Origin: Bryobacterales bacterium
GTDB lineage: Bacteria > Acidobacteriota > Terriglobia > Bryobacterales > Bryobacteraceae
Assembly: GCA_020852175.1 (NCBI GenBank)
Contig: JADZBH010000030.1
Location: 1-64,000 of the forward strand
DNA: 64,000 nucleotides
Direction of reading: 5' to 3'
How positions within the stretch are numbered: the first letter of the stretch is position 1; every line of letters begins with the position of its first letter. Under the pieces are notes generated by a model, which was not told the origin of the DNA, did no database searches, and saw only the letters and a list, made by a program, of their open reading frames with translations. A program made the translations under genes and the position numbers. Positions 61,996 through 64,000 of the stretch are shown here, piece by piece.

Positions 61996-63237
61996 TCAGG
62001 ATCCCGCATTTCCCGCGCCGCCCCTGGCGGCCATTTTCTTCATGAGCCGCAGCGTGTAGGCGGCGATGATGGCTGCCACGGCGAACACAGCTCCATAAAG
62101 GATCGCCGGGTGTTGCCCGGTCCATTCCCTGATGGCGTCCAGGGGGTCGCCGTAGCGGCGCTCGGGCCCCGGCACCAGAACGATACGCTCGATGGGCGAG
62201 TCGCGGCCGGGGATGATGGCCAGGCCGTATGCAACGGGCGTCGCACCCGGGTTGCCGTACCAGAGCGAGTGCTCCCCTTTTTCCCGAGGGACGAAGCGCA
62301 GCATGCGGACCAGGGCTTCGGCGGTGATGCCGTCGATACGGATGGGACGCTCATCGCGGTTATAGATGTAGAGGCGGGCGTAACGCGCCTGTTGATCGCC
62401 GCAGGGCAGAGTGAATTCCTGTGCCGCCGCGGAGTGGACGAGCACGCCGGAACAGGCGGTGCGCCACGACTTGCCATCGCTGCTTACGGTGACACGGGCA
62501 GGGCGGAGGAAGTCCTGGCTGCCGGTTTCGATGCGCAGGCGCGACCATGGCGCGGGTTTTGCGCCGAAGTCCAGCCGGAGCAGCGTCACGGTTGGGTCTG
62601 GCGGCGTTTCCGGCTCCGGCTTTGATTCGCGCACGGTTTGCATGAGCGGCCGGGTCTCCTTGCGCAGAAGCAGGACGGCGCCGGTGAGCGTGCGCGGGTC
62701 AGGCCAGCCGCCGATGCGCACGCGGAGATAGGGTTGTGTGGAGGGCGGGTAGGCGATGTCGAGCGCCTTCCAGGTGGCGCCGTCCTGCTCGTGCACCATG
62801 ATGTAGGCCCGGTCGAGCAGGGTGTCCCATGATTTGCCGTCGATCGAGGATTCCAGATGAACGGCGCGCTGGAAGCCGCGCTCGGAGGTGAGCAGACGCA
62901 GGCGCGAGTGGCGCGTCGCGGCAGGGGCCCGGACGACGAACTGCAACTCTCCGGCGGCGGTGCGTTCGCGGCCGGTAATCGTGGCGGCGTGGCTCTGCTC
63001 ATCAATCGAGCCCGATAGGGTTTCGATGGAGTAGGGAAGCGGTGTGTCCTGATGGACAATGCGGAGGTCGGCGAGATCGGGCCGCGCATGGGCGAGGATC
63101 TCAGGGCCGAGGCGCACCAGGTGGAGCACGCCAGGAGACGACACGGCCAGCCGTCTGCGGTACTCCCACTTCGACGGGTCTGGCGTTTCCGCCAGCAGGA
63201 GAGACGCCAGCGAGAGGGCGAGGAGGAAACGGCTCAC
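61996..63237 (-). CDS. Exported DUF3999-like protein with C-terminal helix
   Basis: 413 residues from GTG 63237. A signal peptide (SRFLLALSLASLLLAET) is followed by beta-rich domains (RYVVSS..., then discoidin-like segments such as SRLRIETGSQDFLRPARVTVSSDGK) and a single C-terminal transmembrane helix (about 375-395, ILYGAVFAVAAIIAAYTL) with a basic tail. This resembles DUF3999, whose function is unknown. It lies between two genes of the receptor operon. Confidence 0.62.
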   Translation of the reverse strand: MSRFLLALSLASLLLAETPDPSKWEYRRRLAVSSPGVLHLVRLGPEILAHARPDLADLRIVHQDTPLPYSIETLSGSIDEQSHAATITGRERTAAGELQFVVRAPAATRHSRLRLLTSERGFQRAVHLESSIDGKSWDTLLDRAYIMVHEQDGATWKALDIAYPPSTQPYLRVRIGGWPDPRTLTGAVLLLRKETRPLMQTVRESKPEPETPPDPTVTLLRLDFGAKPAPWSRLRIETGSQDFLRPARVTVSSDGKSWRTACSGVLVHSAAAQEFTLPCGDQQARYARLYIYNRDERPIRIDGITAEALVRMLRFVPREKGEHSLWYGNPGATPVAYGLAIIPGRDSPIERIVLVPGPERRYGDPLDAIREWTGQHPAILYGAVFAVAAIIAAYTLRLMKKMAARGGAGNAGS

Positions 63238-63290
63238 CTGATTATTGTCGCTCCGCCAGAGCGGTTCGATCCGCCCGCCAGCAGCACGGG

Positions 63291-64000
63291 TTAGTACGGG
63301 AATGGACGGGAGAGTGTTCCCGAGACCTCCACGCGGAAGTTGCCGTGCGCGCCGGGTTCGATCATTACGTTGATCTGGTGGACTCCGGGCCGCCCATCCA
63401 CGGGCCCGGTTTCCAGAATATCGGCGACGCCGCCGGAATAGAGCACGCGCACGCGGTCCGGCGCCGCGCTCAGCCCGCTGGCGTAGAGGCTGAAGGCGCC
63501 CTGGCCCAGCGGCTTCACCTCTTCGATGACCGGTGCGGTGGATGCGGCGTGGAGGGTGAAAGCGGCGGAATCCATCCCTGAATGACGCACCGTGAGGACC
63601 TCCGTCCCGTTCATGGGACCGGACAGGAGAAGATCGATCCGCGCGGGCGAGACATGGACAAGCGGAAGCGAAGCGCCATCCTTGCGGTAGACGCGAACGC
63701 CTCCGAGCAGGGGTGTGGCGGAGCCGTCCGGCGCCGCGGCATCGGCCGGAGCCAGATTCACGCCCACGAGGGAGACCACGCCGCCGGACGCGTACACGCC
63801 CTGCCGGGTTCCTTCCACGCGGGGCAGAGACGCCTCCACGGCGGCGCTGGGAAGAGCGGTGTCATGACGCGTTACGCGGCCGGGAACCACCTCGACGGAG
63901 GACGTCTCGTGCAGTGCGCTGGCGCCGCGCGTGAAGGCGATTCGATAACGGCCCGGTTCGAGATCGACGAAGCCGAAGAAGCCGGTGGCGTCGGTCGTAA
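63291..64000 (-). CDS. Exported protein with carboxypeptidase-regulatory and Solibacter-type domain (5' part missing)
   Basis: Runs off the right edge of the window, so only the C-terminal ~236 residues are seen. At the edge is the end of a carboxypeptidase-regulatory-like (CnaB-type) fold (TDATGFFGFVDLEPGRYRI). It is followed by a domain matching the TIGR03437 Solibacter C-terminal domain (YASGGVVSLVGVNLAP and VHVSPARIDLLLSGPMNG). It is on the same strand 53 nt upstream of the DUF3999-like gene, so it is likely the first known gene of the receptor operon. Probably an extracellular protein; function unknown. Confidence 0.75.
   Translation of the reverse strand, partial: TTDATGFFGFVDLEPGRYRIAFTRGASALHETSSVEVVPGRVTRHDTALPSAAVEASLPRVEGTRQGVYASGGVVSLVGVNLAPADAAAPDGSATPLLGGVRVYRKDGASLPLVHVSPARIDLLLSGPMNGTEVLTVRHSGMDSAAFTLHAASTAPVIEEVKPLGQGAFSLYASGLSAAPDRVRVLYSGGVADILETGPVDGRPGVHQINVMIEPGAHGNFRVEVSGTLSRPFPY

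Noticed and set aside
60439..62625. Plus-strand open frame of 728 codons opposite the TonB receptor
   Set aside because: Repetitive Gly/Arg/Val composition and no family match; the receptor on the other strand is complete.

Overview
The window (about 64 kb, GC-rich) looks like chromosome from an Acidobacteriota member of the Solibacter/Bryobacter type. The basis is inference from family content: two proteins end in the Solibacter-type TIGR03437-like C-terminal domain (7387-9714 and 63291-64000). There is also a PSD1/DUF1549-DUF1553 plus DUF1501 pair, Oar-like TonB receptors with carboxypeptidase-regulatory domains, exported Tat-type Gfo/Idh and DapA-like proteins, and a DUF4097 lipoprotein. 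The envelope is Gram-negative (lptD, beta-barrels, lipoproteins). No CRISPR array, prophage, origin or rRNA was seen, and no gene-free stretch exceeds 300 bases.

Layout. 1-218: tail of an ISL3-type transposase abutting tRNA-Gly(TCC). 266-1654: polyprenyl-phosphate sugar transferase. 1892-7003: compact iscRSUA-hscBA-iscX operon behind a palindromic operator. 7013-12505: EthD-like protein, M6-type metalloprotease, small secreted or membrane proteins and a LolD-type ABC ATPase. 12672-15902: clpC and a soluble histidine kinase. 15951-17316: ilvA with a leader peptide and intrinsic terminator that form a convincing attenuator. 17370-19138: homocysteine methyltransferase-like protein and a DUF4097 lipoprotein. 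19296-24304: pyruvate carboxylase, membrane protein, L31 and a DUF1080 protein. 24314-30779: defective-looking amidohydrolase, lipoprotein, the Isc ferredoxin, DUF2061, an M14 peptidase, pgi and an RDD protein. 30967-37270: lptD, an FAD oxidoreductase and two Tat-exported sugar-metabolism-like enzymes. 37358-41361: nadE translationally coupled to a YncE/phosphoesterase protein. 41380-44648: a decaheme cytochrome with an outer-membrane barrel, a likely porin-cytochrome electron conduit. 44724-48598: CPBP protease, ErpA-like A-type carrier, recX, YtxH-type and coiled-coil envelope proteins, CpsB/YwqE phosphatase. 48599-54804: exported Memo-AMMECR1 fusion, M1 peptidase, Lys/Asp-repeat protein and a processive GT2. 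54950-64000: PSD1 plus DUF1501 pair facing a convergent TonB-receptor operon.

Themes. Iron-sulfur assembly is nearly complete here but dispersed: the operon lacks fdx, which lies 19 kb away, and a second A-type carrier lies 39 kb away. Polysaccharide and envelope genes are scattered through the window. Several start codons have a TAnnnT box 6-13 nt upstream and no clear Shine-Dalgarno, suggesting leaderless or very short-leader mRNAs. The strongest items for follow-up are the ilvA attenuator, the decaheme/barrel pair, the isc operator with displaced ferredoxin, and the exported Memo-AMMECR1 fusion.
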